From positions 124,001 to 188,000 of the forward strand of contig OZ345381.1 of the NCBI GenBank assembly GCA_977006965.1: a stretch of DNA of 64,000 nucleotides. The letters are read 5' to 3'. Of this stretch, positions 42,233 to 51,863 are shown piece after piece; within the stretch, counting starts at the first letter, position 1; the number at the start of each line of letters is the position of its first letter. Made by a program: the position numbers and the translations under genes. The notes beneath the pieces are model-generated. The model did no database searches. It was given only the letters and a program-made list of their open reading frames with translations, and was not told the origin of the DNA. Source of the stretch: Phymatolithon calcareum (lineage: Eukaryota > Rhodophyta > Florideophyceae > Hapalidiales).

Positions 42233-42685
42233 TTTTGAGCCGAATTACTGTGTCGTTTTGTGGGCCATGGACCGCGTGTCGTATTTGCAAACCACTGCTC
42301 TAATTTTTTGCCCGTGGCAGACGGGAGCGGAGAAATGGATTGCATGTCGTCCCCGCCGGTGAACTATGTGTGGGCAAGGGAGTCCGGATTCTGTGCGGCA
42401 TTTTTGAGCACCTGAAAAGTTTTCTACTATTTATTCGCCCCGCATTGTTTAGTCGCACTGCACATTGTGTCACCATTTTTGGCCCAGCTTTTGTTCATGG
42501 TGCCTCAGTTTTCTCCAAGACCGAGGTTTTGCTGGTTTGTAGGCGCGGCGGCAACCGTGTGTGGCAGGAACTAACAGAAGTGTGAAAAATAAACATTTGC
42601 CGAAAAAGCAATTTACTTTTTTGCAACTTGTACGCAGCAATCGGCTTGGCCGTTCTCAGCACAAGATTTTCGCTGTGATCAGTCG

Positions 42686-43069
42686 TCACCGGGGCACCCC
42701 TAACAAAGGCGTCCGGTGGAGACGCACGATACCGACAACAAGAAGCAGAATCAGTGAGCATACAAATGCGACTGCGGCCTCGCGAACAGGCAGCCTCTTG
42801 ACGAACGACCAGTATCTCCTCCGGCCTGTATCGCGCGTTTGCGGGGACATTTCCAGAGGAGAGTTGATCAAGTCCAGGTCGACAAAGACGTGGCGTTGTG
42901 CGTCCGGCAAAGCAGCAGAGTACACGTGCATGGGGGTTTGCGCGGGCTGAAAAAAGGGGAGTGGGGTCTCCTGCATACGCGCGAGCACGTCGTGGCACCA
43001 TATTGCGGGTCGTGCGGGAACCAGGCTGAGGTCGAGGGCTGGTAGCGGGGGAAATTTCCCTGTCTCCAT
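42686..43069 (-). CDS. Small single-pass membrane protein (paralogue B)
   Basis: The protein has 127 residues from ATG 43069 (METGKFPPLPALDLSLVP). The N-terminus PPLPALDLSLVPARPAIW and the following RMQETPLP resemble paralogue A. A middle region (FVDLDLINSPLEMS) leads to a C-terminal transmembrane helix (AAVAFVCSLILLLVVGIVRLH) and a short tail. Topology suggests a tail-anchored or C-terminally anchored protein. It is convergent with the gene at 41921-42232, 453 bp apart. Function unknown. Confidence 0.6.
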   Translation of the reverse strand: METGKFPPLPALDLSLVPARPAIWCHDVLARMQETPLPFFQPAQTPMHVYSAALPDAQRHVFVDLDLINSPLEMSPQTRDTGRRRYWSFVKRLPVREAAVAFVCSLILLLVVGIVRLHRTPLLGVPR

Positions 43070-43810
43070 GTTTTCCCCCTGTTGCTATTCCAGCATGCAC
43101 CTGCCAGGAAGTGACTCCGTAGTGTTTTACGCTCTCATGGCTGGGTCTGCCGCGGGTCGACCTGCGCCTAAAATGCACTTCAACGCGTCTAGGGATTGCA
43201 ATGCAAACAAATTAATTCGACGTGTACACATTGTCAAGGCAAGGAGTTCCATTGGGTGGAGGAGCGATTATGTCTCTGAAAAGGAGACACCGCCAAAACT
43301 GATTGTAAAAAATGCTCACCATTTATCTGATTCGCAGGCTGCCCTCAGATCGGATCCTTCGCAGAAAATACCTGTAAGCGATTTTGGGCTGTGTCCCGTA
43401 GACAAAGAGATGACTTGATCAGGGTCATTGTTGATTCGTAATCAAATAATCGTTTCCGCCAAGAAGAATCACGAAATATTTCAGATTTTCACAACTTTCC
43501 CATCCATTGATTTGTCAGTAATTCGAAATGATTGGCACTATTTATGAAAAGAAGGCAAAAGTGTGAAATATTTGCTCATTTTCTAGAAGGAAACACTGAA
43601 AATGCAAATCTGAACAATTACTTTCTGGATTGCAGAACTGATGTCAACATCAGTATATCGGCTCGTACATTGCTGGCTGCACAACTGGTCTATCCAATGA
43701 TTAGCAGACGTGTAGCTCTGTAATGCACAGCACTCCGTTTCCGCGCTTGACCACGTGTCCACTCACAACCTCTGATCCGAGTCAGATCATCGGAGTACAG
43801 TACAGTGGTG
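43070..43810. other. Intergenic
   Basis: One plus-strand frame of 116 codons (about 43068-43418) overlaps the start of paralogue B and has no recognisable domain, so it is not called. A gagtacagtacagtgg motif sits just before the next gene, near 43792. Confidence 0.4.
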
Positions 43811-44188
43811 ATGGCCTTCTCCTCGCTCATTCCTCTGCTTCCCCGCGGAAAGCTCGGACAGAGCTCACAAGCGACATGTGCGCAAGATGGCAAGCGGCTT
43901 CCGTATTTCGTGAATGCGCGCGCGGCAGCGTCGCCAGGCGAGGTCGCACGGATTGCCAATGCCGAGGCTGCGGCGACTGCGGCACGCGAAGCGGTTGAAA
44001 CGAAAGCCGTCGAAACTGTGGTTGCTGAAACATCAGATGCATTCCGCGACGGTCGATATGGCACGTGTTTTTCATGTGGGGGGCCCATTGCCATCCCAGG
44101 GCTCTCTCATGTACTCTGCCCGGAGTGCGGATGGGTGTCTCGTCCTGCGGATACCGAGGACGTGCCTCTTCCTGGACATCACGATTGA
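43811..44188 (+). CDS. Putative zinc-ribbon protein
   Basis: The protein has 125 residues from ATG 43811 (MAFSSLIPLLPRGKL). The middle is an Ala-rich helix (ARIANAEAAATAAREAVETK). The C-terminal part holds a four-cysteine zinc ribbon, CFSCGGPIAIPGLSHVLCPECGW, i.e. C-x2-C-x13-C-x2-C. The role is unknown; such ribbons occur in transcription, translation and membrane-trafficking proteins. A pyrimidine tract and AG at about 44210-44220 followed by an open frame to 44482 could be a second exon, so the 3' end is uncertain. Confidence 0.5.
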   Translation: MAFSSLIPLLPRGKLGQSSQATCAQDGKRLPYFVNARAAASPGEVARIANAEAAATAAREAVETKAVETVVAETSDAFRDGRYGTCFSCGGPIAIPGLSHVLCPECGWVSRPADTEDVPLPGHHD

Positions 44189-44221
44189 AACCATGTCTAA
44201 GCAGTCCTTTTTATTTCCAGA

Positions 44222-44482
44222 TCTCGTCTCCGTTTGCCAAATGACGATGGCAACTGTACCGAGAATGATTTCGCATTTCAAAGAAGCATTGTTTTCTTCT
44301 CGTGGACGCTCCCTTGGCCATGGACCGGAGAATATGGTCCGCTGGTACAAGCAGGTTTTCGCGGTGGTCCCTGTCGCGTGACGGTGCTTAATGCAAGGCA
44401 AAGGAATGTATTTCCTAGGAATAACTACTTTCATGCAACTCTTCTCCGTGACGGAGTTTTGCTGCTTTGCGACCTGTTCTAA
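44222..44482 (+). other. Open frame, possible second exon of the zinc-ribbon gene
   Basis: The frame is open from a ttttatttccag acceptor-like site (ending 44220) to TAA 44480-44482. It encodes RLPNDDGNCTENDFAFQRS and later LVQAGFRGGPCRVTVL. It has no ATG near its start, which suits an internal exon. A good donor matching the phase was not found, so the link to the gene upstream is unproven. Confidence 0.3.
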
Positions 44483-44559
44483 TTAAAGGACCACTGGAAA
44501 CTCTGAGTTAAAGCCGATAGTGTAAGATAAAAACTTTCAAGCTCGAAGAACGACTCAGA

Positions 44560-45645
44560 TCAGGGATGACTAGTTGACATCTCTGCGTCACGACCCATAA
44601 GGTGCTTACAAAATTCGTAGGTAGTCCAGCAAACTGCCGCAGCCGGCACATGAAACACTACGCGTGGCCGTATGCCGCGAAATAGACCCTTGGCGCCTTC
44701 TTCAAGTCTGATAGAGTTGAGAGCGTCCCACAGCCCGCGATACCGTCTTGCACCCAACTCACCCTGTGTTTGCAGTCTGGTCTTCACCACATCGAGCGGA
44801 TTCGTTGCGGCGGCTGCTGCTCCGCCCGCAATTCCACCGGCAAGACAATGAGCTCCTGCGGAAAACTGAGGTTTAGAAGCAGGGTTCGAAGTTTGCTTTC
44901 GGCTAAGTAGCGCCTTTTTCGCTCCTTCGTATGCCGAGAAATACACCGCAGTGAACGGAATATTCATCAGCAGTGTAGCCTTATAGCCTGCAAAAAATGC
45001 ACTAAGACCATGCGTTGCATACACAGAGCGCAAGCACGACAGCACCGAAGTGTATCGCATATCCGTTGCGAGCTGCATACGCTGCTTGACAACATCCCAC
45101 GGTGTCATCACCCCGTCGAGAACAACCGTTGCGGTAGCCCCGGCAATGGCCGGTGCAAACGGCGAAAGATAAGGCGTGACCCCCCGCTCAGCACGTGCCT
45201 CTAATCTGGCTAGTGCCGCCTCGTAAGCGGCGAAGTAAAGTGCGTGCGCTGGACCGGCGGAAAGTGCGACAGCTCCGACGCCACGCCATAGCGCTGCATG
45301 ACCTTCTGTTGCTGTGATTCGCCGCGCAGCACGAAGAACGCTTGTTGCGGCATAATCTCGCACTCCAGTGTACGATTGCATTCTTGTCTTGACAGTGTCC
45401 ACTGGGAACATTACCAGGTGCTCCGTCATCCCGGCGGCCGCACCGGCCATCATGTGCTGTACTGCGGATAACGTTTCGTCATCTTCCGCGCAAAAAACTC
45501 GCTCTCTCTCCCGGTCCGATCGATCTGGTCGCACTGCTGGTACACCGGCGGCAGTCTCACGAGGAAGTGCGGCGGCAGCTCCACGGACCGCCGCGCGCTC
45601 TGCTGATCGAGTTGCACGAACGGAGGAAGAACCTGGAACCGACAT
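44560..45645 (-). CDS. Mitochondrial carrier, mitoferrin-like
   Basis: The protein has 361 residues from ATG 45645; an in-frame ATG at 45783 would add 46. It belongs to the mitochondrial carrier family with three tandem repeats of about 100 residues, marked by PVDTVKTRM (about 81-89), TPWDVVKQRM (181-190) and NPLDVVKTRL (282-291). The GPAHALYFAAYE segment in repeat 1 and the MNIPFTAVYF segment in repeat 2 are typical of mitoferrins (Mrs3/4), which import iron across the inner mitochondrial membrane for Fe-S cluster and heme synthesis. The N-terminal 55 residues are Ala/Arg-rich and lie before the first helix. No intron. It shares a 334-bp divergent promoter region with the phosphatase gene at 45980. 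Confidence 0.9.
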   Translation of the reverse strand: MSVPGSSSVRATRSAERAAVRGAAAALPRETAAGVPAVRPDRSDRERERVFCAEDDETLSAVQHMMAGAAAGMTEHLVMFPVDTVKTRMQSYTGVRDYAATSVLRAARRITATEGHAALWRGVGAVALSAGPAHALYFAAYEAALARLEARAERGVTPYLSPFAPAIAGATATVVLDGVMTPWDVVKQRMQLATDMRYTSVLSCLRSVYATHGLSAFFAGYKATLLMNIPFTAVYFSAYEGAKKALLSRKQTSNPASKPQFSAGAHCLAGGIAGGAAAAATNPLDVVKTRLQTQGELGARRYRGLWDALNSIRLEEGAKGLFRGIRPRVVFHVPAAAVCWTTYEFCKHLMGRDAEMSTSHP

Positions 45646-45979
45646 CGATACAAGTTGCAAATGAGCCTTACACCCAGATATCCTCAGGTGGTGCTCCGCT
45701 TTACTATGTAGTGCCTTCGAAGTCGCGGCCGACGTCCCTCTCAATGATGAGGATCGGAAGTATGGTCCTCGGCCAACGCACATGCCCGATGTACAGGAGG
45801 CGTGGAATTCCGTAATTATGAGAAAAGTGAAACGTGTAAAATTCTTCTGCTGTCGTTAGGCACGTGGCCTGCATCGATCGAATGTTTTGTGAGGTGCAGC
45901 ATGTTGATCCAATTGATGGTTCTCCTGGGCTTACGCTGCTCCATTAATTCTTCAAGGAGCAACGCATTCTCACCGGACA
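45646..45979. promoter_or_regulatory. Shared divergent promoter region
   Basis: The 334 bp between the divergent start codons of the mitoferrin-like gene (minus) and the PP2C gene (plus) must hold both promoters if these starts are right. No clear TATA box is seen on either strand. Confidence 0.4.
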
Positions 45980-47097
45980 ATGGCGGCCTTCACAGCGACA
46001 GCACAACCTCTCTTGAAGCGCTCCAATTTCACAGGCCTTTCTTGTAACTCAAAGAATGGGGGACATGATTATCAAAGCGTCCCAGCAAAACGGCCGATGT
46101 CTCGTTCACGGGTGACGATGATTCGTTTCCCGTGGCAAAAGGATCCCGACGCTCCCAAAATTACGCTGAATTTTGACGTTGGCTATGCGTACTTAGCCCA
46201 CCCGGAGAAGCAGACTGGCGAAGACGCGTTTTTCGTAGAGGGGAATTGTGCCGGCGTGTTTGACGGCGTGTCCGGCGCAGCAGAGACCAGAGGAGTGGAC
46301 CCTCGGCTTTACTCTCAAACTCTGGCAGCGCTCACGCAAGCGAACGTTCGTGCTTACGGCGGCGCTAAAGGAGTTGTGAAGGCCGCATTGGATGCCTCAG
46401 AGGCGAATACCCAGATTGGTGCATCCACTGCGTGCGTGGTCGGAATGGACGACGTTGGGCGTGTGTTTGGCATCAACCTTGGTGATTCGGGGGTCCGAAT
46501 TATTCGGAATGGAAAGATGGTCTTCAGAACCAGAGAGCAACAACACTTTCATAATTGCCCATACCAGTTAGGGACGGACAGCGAGGACAGGTGCGTTCTT
46601 GAACACCATTTGGCGATATGCGCGGTTCCTAGTGTACGTTTCTGTGCTAACTAACTGCGACTCAAGTTTTGGATTCCCATCTTGTCAAAATTCTCTTATG
46701 CATATTCAGCCTTGCCATGGGTCAGAACGTGCAGCAAAAAGTTCGTGATGGGGACTGGATAATTCTAGCAACTGATGGATTGTACGACAATTTGCCGGAC
46801 AGAGATATTGTCGCCATGACTAGTTCTTCGGATGACCCAATGCAGCTTGCGGAGTCGCTTGGGGACGTTGCCACTCAACACAGCCTGGACAAGAGCTACG
46901 TTTCACCGTTCATGGAGGCAGCAATTAAGGCAAATGTGCAATGGGAAGGCGGAAAGGTAGACGATATCACTATAGTTACCGTCAAGATTCGCGACGATGC
47001 CTCAATTGAGCCGATCACATTATTGTCGACACTACCAGAATTGCAAGAGCCTGTTGATAGTGAAGAAGCATCCGCGGCGGAAACGCAAACCGTGTGA
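45980..47097 (+). CDS. PPTC7-type protein phosphatase 2C, one intron
   Basis: Coding exons are 45980-46590 and 46710-47097, giving 332 residues. The 119-bp intron (46591-46709) has GTGCGT and TTCAG ends and a ctaac branch-like string; splicing joins ...GTDSED to LAMGQNVQQ in frame. Motifs of the PP2C fold: GEDAFF (metal-site Asp), VFDGVSGA, STACVVGMDD, FGINLGDSG, ILATDGLYDN and DDITIVTV. The gapped VDPRLYSQTLA and QQHFHNCPYQL segments match the PPTC7/plant PP2C55-80 group, which acts in mitochondria or plastids. The N-terminal 35 residues (Ser/Thr/Arg-rich, few acids) could be an organelle transit peptide. Frame-reading without splicing would give two broken ORFs. Confidence 0.9.
46591..46709 (+). 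other. Spliceosomal intron of the PP2C gene, 119 bp
   Basis: GT donor after codon position 2 and AG acceptor at 46708-46709. It contains in-frame stops and a tgctaactaactg branch-site candidate, and restores a continuous PP2C domain when removed. Confidence 0.85.
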
Positions 47098-48288
47098 TTG
47101 GAATTGAGGTCCACTATAACAGTTTTTTCTCTACTTTGGTTGTGTCTTTGGTTCCGGGTTTACCAGCTTTTAAATATTGGGTCAGGGGGGTAATCTGGAC
47201 CTGAGAAGTAGAGTTGATGCGCATGAGTACTCTTTCAGTGTTGATACATCCCTTAAATTCTACTGTGCGTGTACAGTTTTTTCAACTCACTCCCATTCGG
47301 TAAAGTCGCCCACTGTGGCATTCCCATGGGGCACCGAAGGAATTCAAGCTCTCTGAGTACAACAGCGAAAGTAACGATGAAAAATCTTGTCTTCCCTAAT
47401 GATAGCACACTGAGCATCCACTTTTGTGGATCGCAAATCATTGCCGATAGCTTGGACGACATTCTGCTATTTCAAATTTTCTGTAATCCAAGTGATCACC
47501 ACTGGCTCGATTAAGCGATTAGCATCTTGCACTACGTCGCTGATGTTTATTTGCTCCACCTATTGTTTCTTCTTTTTAAAAGTGGAAGAAACATTTTAAG
47601 CCCGCGCAATAGAGTACAAGCCCCTAGAAAAGTTCAATGGCCGCTAGAAAGCGCAATACGGAATTTAGAGGAAGGCGCATCCAGACGGCAAGGGGGAAGA
47701 TATATGGGCGTTGGGGGAAAATGCCACCTTCATCAGGCATCGAATTATATCTAGACACACGTGAAGAAAGATCAGGGCAGAGATATCGCGCTACTTCGCA
47801 ATCTACATTCGATAACTTTCACTCTTCAAAGAGCTCAAGCAACAGTCGAGGAGGACGCTAAACTCACCGAATTGCACTTTGCTGGTTATTTGGCATGTGG
47901 CAGGAAATGCTGATTAGACTCCGTCATGGACCAAGGTGCACTCCGAAGACCCAAGCTGGATGTTTTTCTATTTAGGAGAAAGCATGATTTACCCTGATAG
48001 AAACGTTGATACACAAACCTACAACCCATTGCAAGGCTACAGCTTTTCTTCATCCGATGGCGCTACGGTAAAGTTTGCAGTTTGCTGCTTTAGTATTCAT
48101 TGTACAAGATTTAGAAGAAGGTCGAACAAGAAAAACCGACAAATCACGCAAGCCGTTCACAAGAACAATACCCGCACTGCCGACTAGATGGCCCACCGCT
48201 CCGCGTGTCCTACCGGAAGCAAAAATGTCTGCCAATGAGTCTTACATTCCCAAAGAATCCGACACACACATTTAGAAATCCAGTTCCC
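47098..48288. other. Intergenic, no gene recognised
   Basis: A plus-strand frame at 47637-47861 (74 codons, Arg-rich) starts with ATG but has no family and no supporting signal. The rest is A/T-rich with only short frames. Confidence 0.45.
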
Positions 48289-48870
48289 CTACGACGCAAC
48301 GCAACTATCTCTCCCCTTCCCTTCCCTCACGCCGCTCTCTCCGTCCCTTGCTTCCTCCAACCGCCTTATAATAGCTGCCATGCGCAAAACGCGACAATTG
48401 ATACTCGCCACCGCATCATTATACTCCACGAGCATTCTCTCAACACTTTCCTCCTCGCCCGTAACCGCTTGCACCGCCTCCGCCGTCAGTCCCTCCAATG
48501 CGACAACATCCTCCGTGGCATTGACGACCTCGTCGACACGATACGCAGCGCCCTGAATGCTCTCCTGCAGCACCTGCATCTCTCGCAATCCCGCCACAGC
48601 CTCGTCGACAACTTCCTCCGCGCGCTCCGCACGCGCCCTTCGATACGCACCCAGCGATCCGAGTGCTGGCACCGCCTCGCGCAGAGTACGCACGACGCGG
48701 TGCGCGACGACAAGCTCTGCCGGCACGAGGGCTGAGAGTCTTCTTTCCGTTGCGCGCAATTCCGTGAGCGCGCCCGTTGTATCACCGCTTGTGACTCCCT
48801 TTTCCGTGGTGCCCAGCACGCGTTCCAGTTGGGCGACGCGACGCGCAAGCACCGTCAGATCCGTCTCCAT
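48289..48870 (-). CDS. Coiled-coil protein of unknown function
   Basis: The protein has 193 residues from ATG 48870 (METDLTVLARRVAQLERVLG); an in-frame ATG at 48897 adds nine. Almost the whole chain is predicted helix with heptad-like spacing: LARRVAQLERVLG, ALTELRATERRLSALV, AEEVVDEAVAGLREMQVLQ and LVEYNDAVASINCRVLRMAAIIRRLEEA. The length and the order (short N-terminal coil, middle helices, C-terminal EYN...L...F/I...L..LE block) recall dynactin subunit 3 (p24), but this is a weak pattern-level likeness. It is divergent from the transporter at 49103, with 232 bp between start codons. No intron. Confidence 0.65.
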   Translation of the reverse strand: METDLTVLARRVAQLERVLGTTEKGVTSGDTTGALTELRATERRLSALVPAELVVAHRVVRTLREAVPALGSLGAYRRARAERAEEVVDEAVAGLREMQVLQESIQGAAYRVDEVVNATEDVVALEGLTAEAVQAVTGEEESVERMLVEYNDAVASINCRVLRMAAIIRRLEEARDGESGVREGKGRDSCVAS

Positions 48871-49102
48871 GATTGATGCGTGAATTGCAATGGGCATTTA
48901 GAGATGAGGCCATGATGCATGAATATTGGGGATCATACTGCATGACAATGCGAAAATCGATGAACGAACGCTGAATTTTCATTCCGCCCACTTTGCCCGC
49001 CGACACCTCTTCGTCAGCCAGGCAGCACGTGACATTGTGTGCCGCCCACCGACAGTCACAACGCACAGGGCAGTGTGCAGGGCGTGCACAGCGGCGACGT
49101 CG

Positions 49103-50485
49103 ATGACGGGTGGAGGAATTTTGGAACGTCGTCTGAGCGGCGGGCGCACATGGTGCACCCTGCGTGAACGTCATGTGATGGTACTGCTCTGTGCGTGGTG
49201 CAGCATGTTGAACTACGCGGATCGTGTGAATCTCTCCGTAGCGATAATCTCCATCGGCGAGGACTATTCCTACTCTGTGTCGCAGCAGGGGTCGATTTTG
49301 AGTGCGTTTTTCTGGGGTTACATCCCTTCTCAACTTCTCGCGGCATTGTTATGTCGACGACATGGCGCAAAATTGGTGCTTGCCGTCGGCGCTTTCTGCT
49401 GGTCTTTGTTCACGGCGTTGACGCCGCTGGCGGCGCGATATGGATTGTCGGCGTTGCTACTGTGTCGCGTCGGTATGGGGTTGAGTGAGGGGGTTGCGTT
49501 TCCGAGCGTGTACCACTTCTTCGGCGGGTGGATTCCACCGAAGGAACGCGGAAAAGCTATGGCGGTTTTTCACACCGGTGTGCATATCGGCACTACCGTG
49601 GCGCTGGTGCTGTCGCCGAAGATTATCAAGTGGCATTCTTGGCAGATGATTTTCTACCTCTTCGGCGGTGCTGGTGGCGTGTGGATCATTGCGTGGCTCG
49701 CGCTTGCGCACGACAAGTCGGACCCGCATGACGAGGGGCGTGCATCTTCACCGGCACCCGCGACGACGCGCGGGAACACATGGTTGCAACCGAGTGAACG
49801 GAGAGCGCTTGTGTATATATTTCGCAGTAGGACGTGCATGACGATATGTGTGACGCAGTTTTTGATGAATTTCTTCCATTATACAGTACTTTCATGGTTG
49901 CCGACATATTTTCGAAATGTGTTTGCCATCGAGACTACTGCGCTGTGGTTCACGTTCATACCGTATCTCACCATGACGTGCACAGCGTTCTTCGGCGGTG
50001 TGTTGGCCGACACGTTGGCGACACGAACGAACTCGCTGATATTCGCACGGAAGGCTGTGACCGGTGTGGCGTGCGGTGGCGCCGGCGCAATGATTCTTGC
50101 GTTTGCGGGCGCGCGCACAGTGCCTTCGGCATTGGTGTGTATTTCCGCTAGTTTGGCGTTTCTGTCGCTGAATTGTGGTGGGTTCGAGGCGTCCTTTCTC
50201 GACGTTGCGGAACCGTCGTACGCAGGGCTGCTAAAGAGTGTGGCGAACACGCTCGGCGCATGCTCGGGCGCTTTGGCGGTGGCCGTGGCGGCGAAACTGT
50301 TGGACTGGAGCGGGTCGTGGCGATTCGTGTTTGCCACTCAGGCGACGTGGTGCATATCGGCGGCGCTATTATTCTGGAGATTCGCGTCGGGCGAGTGTGT
50401 GCTTACGGAGAGTGAATTTGCGGAGCCTGCGAAGAGGACGTGGACGACAGTGGGGCAGGAAATGGGCGTTAAGGATAAGGGGTGA
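49103..50485 (+). CDS. MFS anion transporter, SLC17/PHT4-like
   Basis: The protein has 460 residues from ATG 49103, the first ATG in frame; the frame is open further upstream but without an ATG. About twelve hydrophobic segments are visible. Signatures of the SLC17/PHT4 group: MLNYADRVNLSVAIISI at helix 1, GSILSAFFWGYIPSQLLA at helix 2, CRVGMGLSEGVAFPSVYHFF at helix 4, the WIPPKERGKAMAV cytoplasmic loop, SPKIIKWHSWQMIFYLFG, and RTCMTICVTQFLMNFFHYT at helix 7. Plant PHT4 members move phosphate or ascorbate, often across plastid membranes; the substrate here is not decided by sequence. The N-terminus before helix 1 is short, so plastid targeting is not evident with this start. Convergent with histone H4, 204 bp apart. 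Confidence 0.88.
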   Translation: MTGGGILERRLSGGRTWCTLRERHVMVLLCAWCSMLNYADRVNLSVAIISIGEDYSYSVSQQGSILSAFFWGYIPSQLLAALLCRRHGAKLVLAVGAFCWSLFTALTPLAARYGLSALLLCRVGMGLSEGVAFPSVYHFFGGWIPPKERGKAMAVFHTGVHIGTTVALVLSPKIIKWHSWQMIFYLFGGAGGVWIIAWLALAHDKSDPHDEGRASSPAPATTRGNTWLQPSERRALVYIFRSRTCMTICVTQFLMNFFHYTVLSWLPTYFRNVFAIETTALWFTFIPYLTMTCTAFFGGVLADTLATRTNSLIFARKAVTGVACGGAGAMILAFAGARTVPSALVCISASLAFLSLNCGGFEASFLDVAEPSYAGLLKSVANTLGACSGALAVAVAAKLLDWSGSWRFVFATQATWCISAALLFWRFASGECVLTESEFAEPAKRTWTTVGQEMGVKDKG

Positions 50486-50605
50486 TCATACGTACGATAA
50501 AGAAAGTTCAGTTTAGATCGGCAAGGTAGATGCTTTTTGGCATTACACGTGCAATTGGTGGGACGAGAAAGACGTGCACGAAGGAAATTTGGCAAAAATG
50601 TATGA

Positions 50606-50625
50606 AATTTATTGTATTTATTATG
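50606..50625 (-). terminator. Polyadenylation signals downstream of histone H4
   Basis: AATAAA occurs twice on the minus strand (50608-50613 and 50617-50622), about 70-80 bases after the H4 stop. No replication-histone stem-loop was found in this interval. Confidence 0.6.
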
Positions 50626-50689
50626 CGACTGTTTTCTTGCCGAATTGATACGCGATAAATTGACAGACAGCTTCTGGTGGACGATTAGA

Positions 50690-51111
50690 TTAGCTGCCGA
50701 AACCGTACAGGGTGCGACCCTGGCGCTTTAGGGCGTATACGACGTCCATGGAGACGACGGTCTTGCGACGCGCGTGCTCGGTGTAGGTGACGGCGTCGCG
50801 GATGACGGACTCGAGGAACACCTTGAGCACGTTGCGGGTCTCCTCGTAGATGAGGCCGGAAATTCGCTTCACGCCACCACGGCGGGCCAAGCGGCGGATG
50901 GCCGGCTTGGTGATGCCCTGGATGTTATCGCGGAGAACCTTCCTGTGGCGTTTAGCACCGCCCTTTCCAAGTCCTGTGCAAAGTTGCGGGCGACGAAGCA
51001 AGTGCGATACATGTTAGGGAAGTGTTAGGGAAAATGAGGCGCGCGAAAGAGGCCGGCCGGTAAAAACGTATTTACTCACTCACCTTTTCCTCCTTTGCCG
51101 CGTCCGGACAT
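50690..51111 (-). CDS. Histone H4, one intron
   Basis: Exon 1 is 51084-51111 (28 bp, MSGRGKGGK plus one base). The intron is 50974-51083 (110 bp, GTGAGT donor, TTTGCACAG acceptor). Exon 2 is 50690-50973. The product has 103 residues, the standard H4 length, with intact [20 protein letters not shown], the [18 protein letters not shown] core and a GRTLYGFGS end (Ser replaces the usual final Gly). It packages DNA in nucleosomes. An intron and AATAAA signals instead of a stem-loop suggest a polyadenylated mRNA. Confidence 0.97.
50974..51083 (-). other. Intron of histone H4, 110 bp
   Basis: It splits the tenth codon (Gly) after the first base. Donor GTGAGTGAG and acceptor CTTTGCACAG fit the spliceosomal consensus, and removal restores the exact conserved H4 N-terminus. 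Confidence 0.92.
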
Positions 51112-51863
51112 GTTGCTCAAGTTGAAGCGCGGTCGGCAACTGTTGACGTTGACGTTGGCGACGGTAGGGGTGAGCGACAAGCTTCGGGTGGAGGCACTGG
51201 CTGGCTAGGCTGGCACTGCGGTGCGGCCGGTAATTTATACGCGCGAGTGTGCGAGCAAAAATGCGCAAGTGTGCACGAGCGGCGAAAGTGCAGACGGCAG
51301 AGAAGCGGGCGAAAAGTAGAATATTGTATATTTTATGACTGGTGCGGGCACAGACGAGCCATCACTGAAATGCAGCTGCATCCGGCTGTTCGTTTGATTC
51401 ACGTAAACAGATAACAATCAATCGATTGTTCTAGTGATTCACATTCTGCCGCTCAAATCTTGCGATATGGAAGGCACACCGAGAGTGTGCACAAAACGAA
51501 TGGAATTTGCCATCAAGTTTCTCTATACACATTTCTGCCCCCAAACCGACATCCGCAGGTCTTCCCACCGATGCATCAAACTGCTATCCCAGGACAACCG
51601 GCAGAAAATGATGAACACTTGGCTGTTTATTATTTGCGTTTGTAACACTAAATCATTAACTGCCAAGTGTTCCTCGTTTTTAACACAACCCGATCGGCCC
51701 TAGTCGCACGAGCTTTTCCGCTAATTCAGGACCGATCCATGATTCAATGACTTTGACATTGTACAGTACCAACAACGGAAGTGATGTCGACATCGAACTG
51801 CGCTAATAAAGAAGAAATGGCCACCAGCTGTATTGAGCCGTTCATAAATTTTATACAAAAGCG
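51112..51863. other. Intergenic between H4 and primase genes
   Basis: The first 150 bp form the H4 promoter side. No further gene is seen; short frames lack domains. A tgtacagtacc motif lies near 51759. Confidence 0.5.

Noticed and set aside
44135-44220. Intron joining the zinc-ribbon ORF to 44222-44482
   Set aside because: The acceptor looks good but the candidate GT donors give the wrong phase or a poor consensus, so splicing was not asserted.
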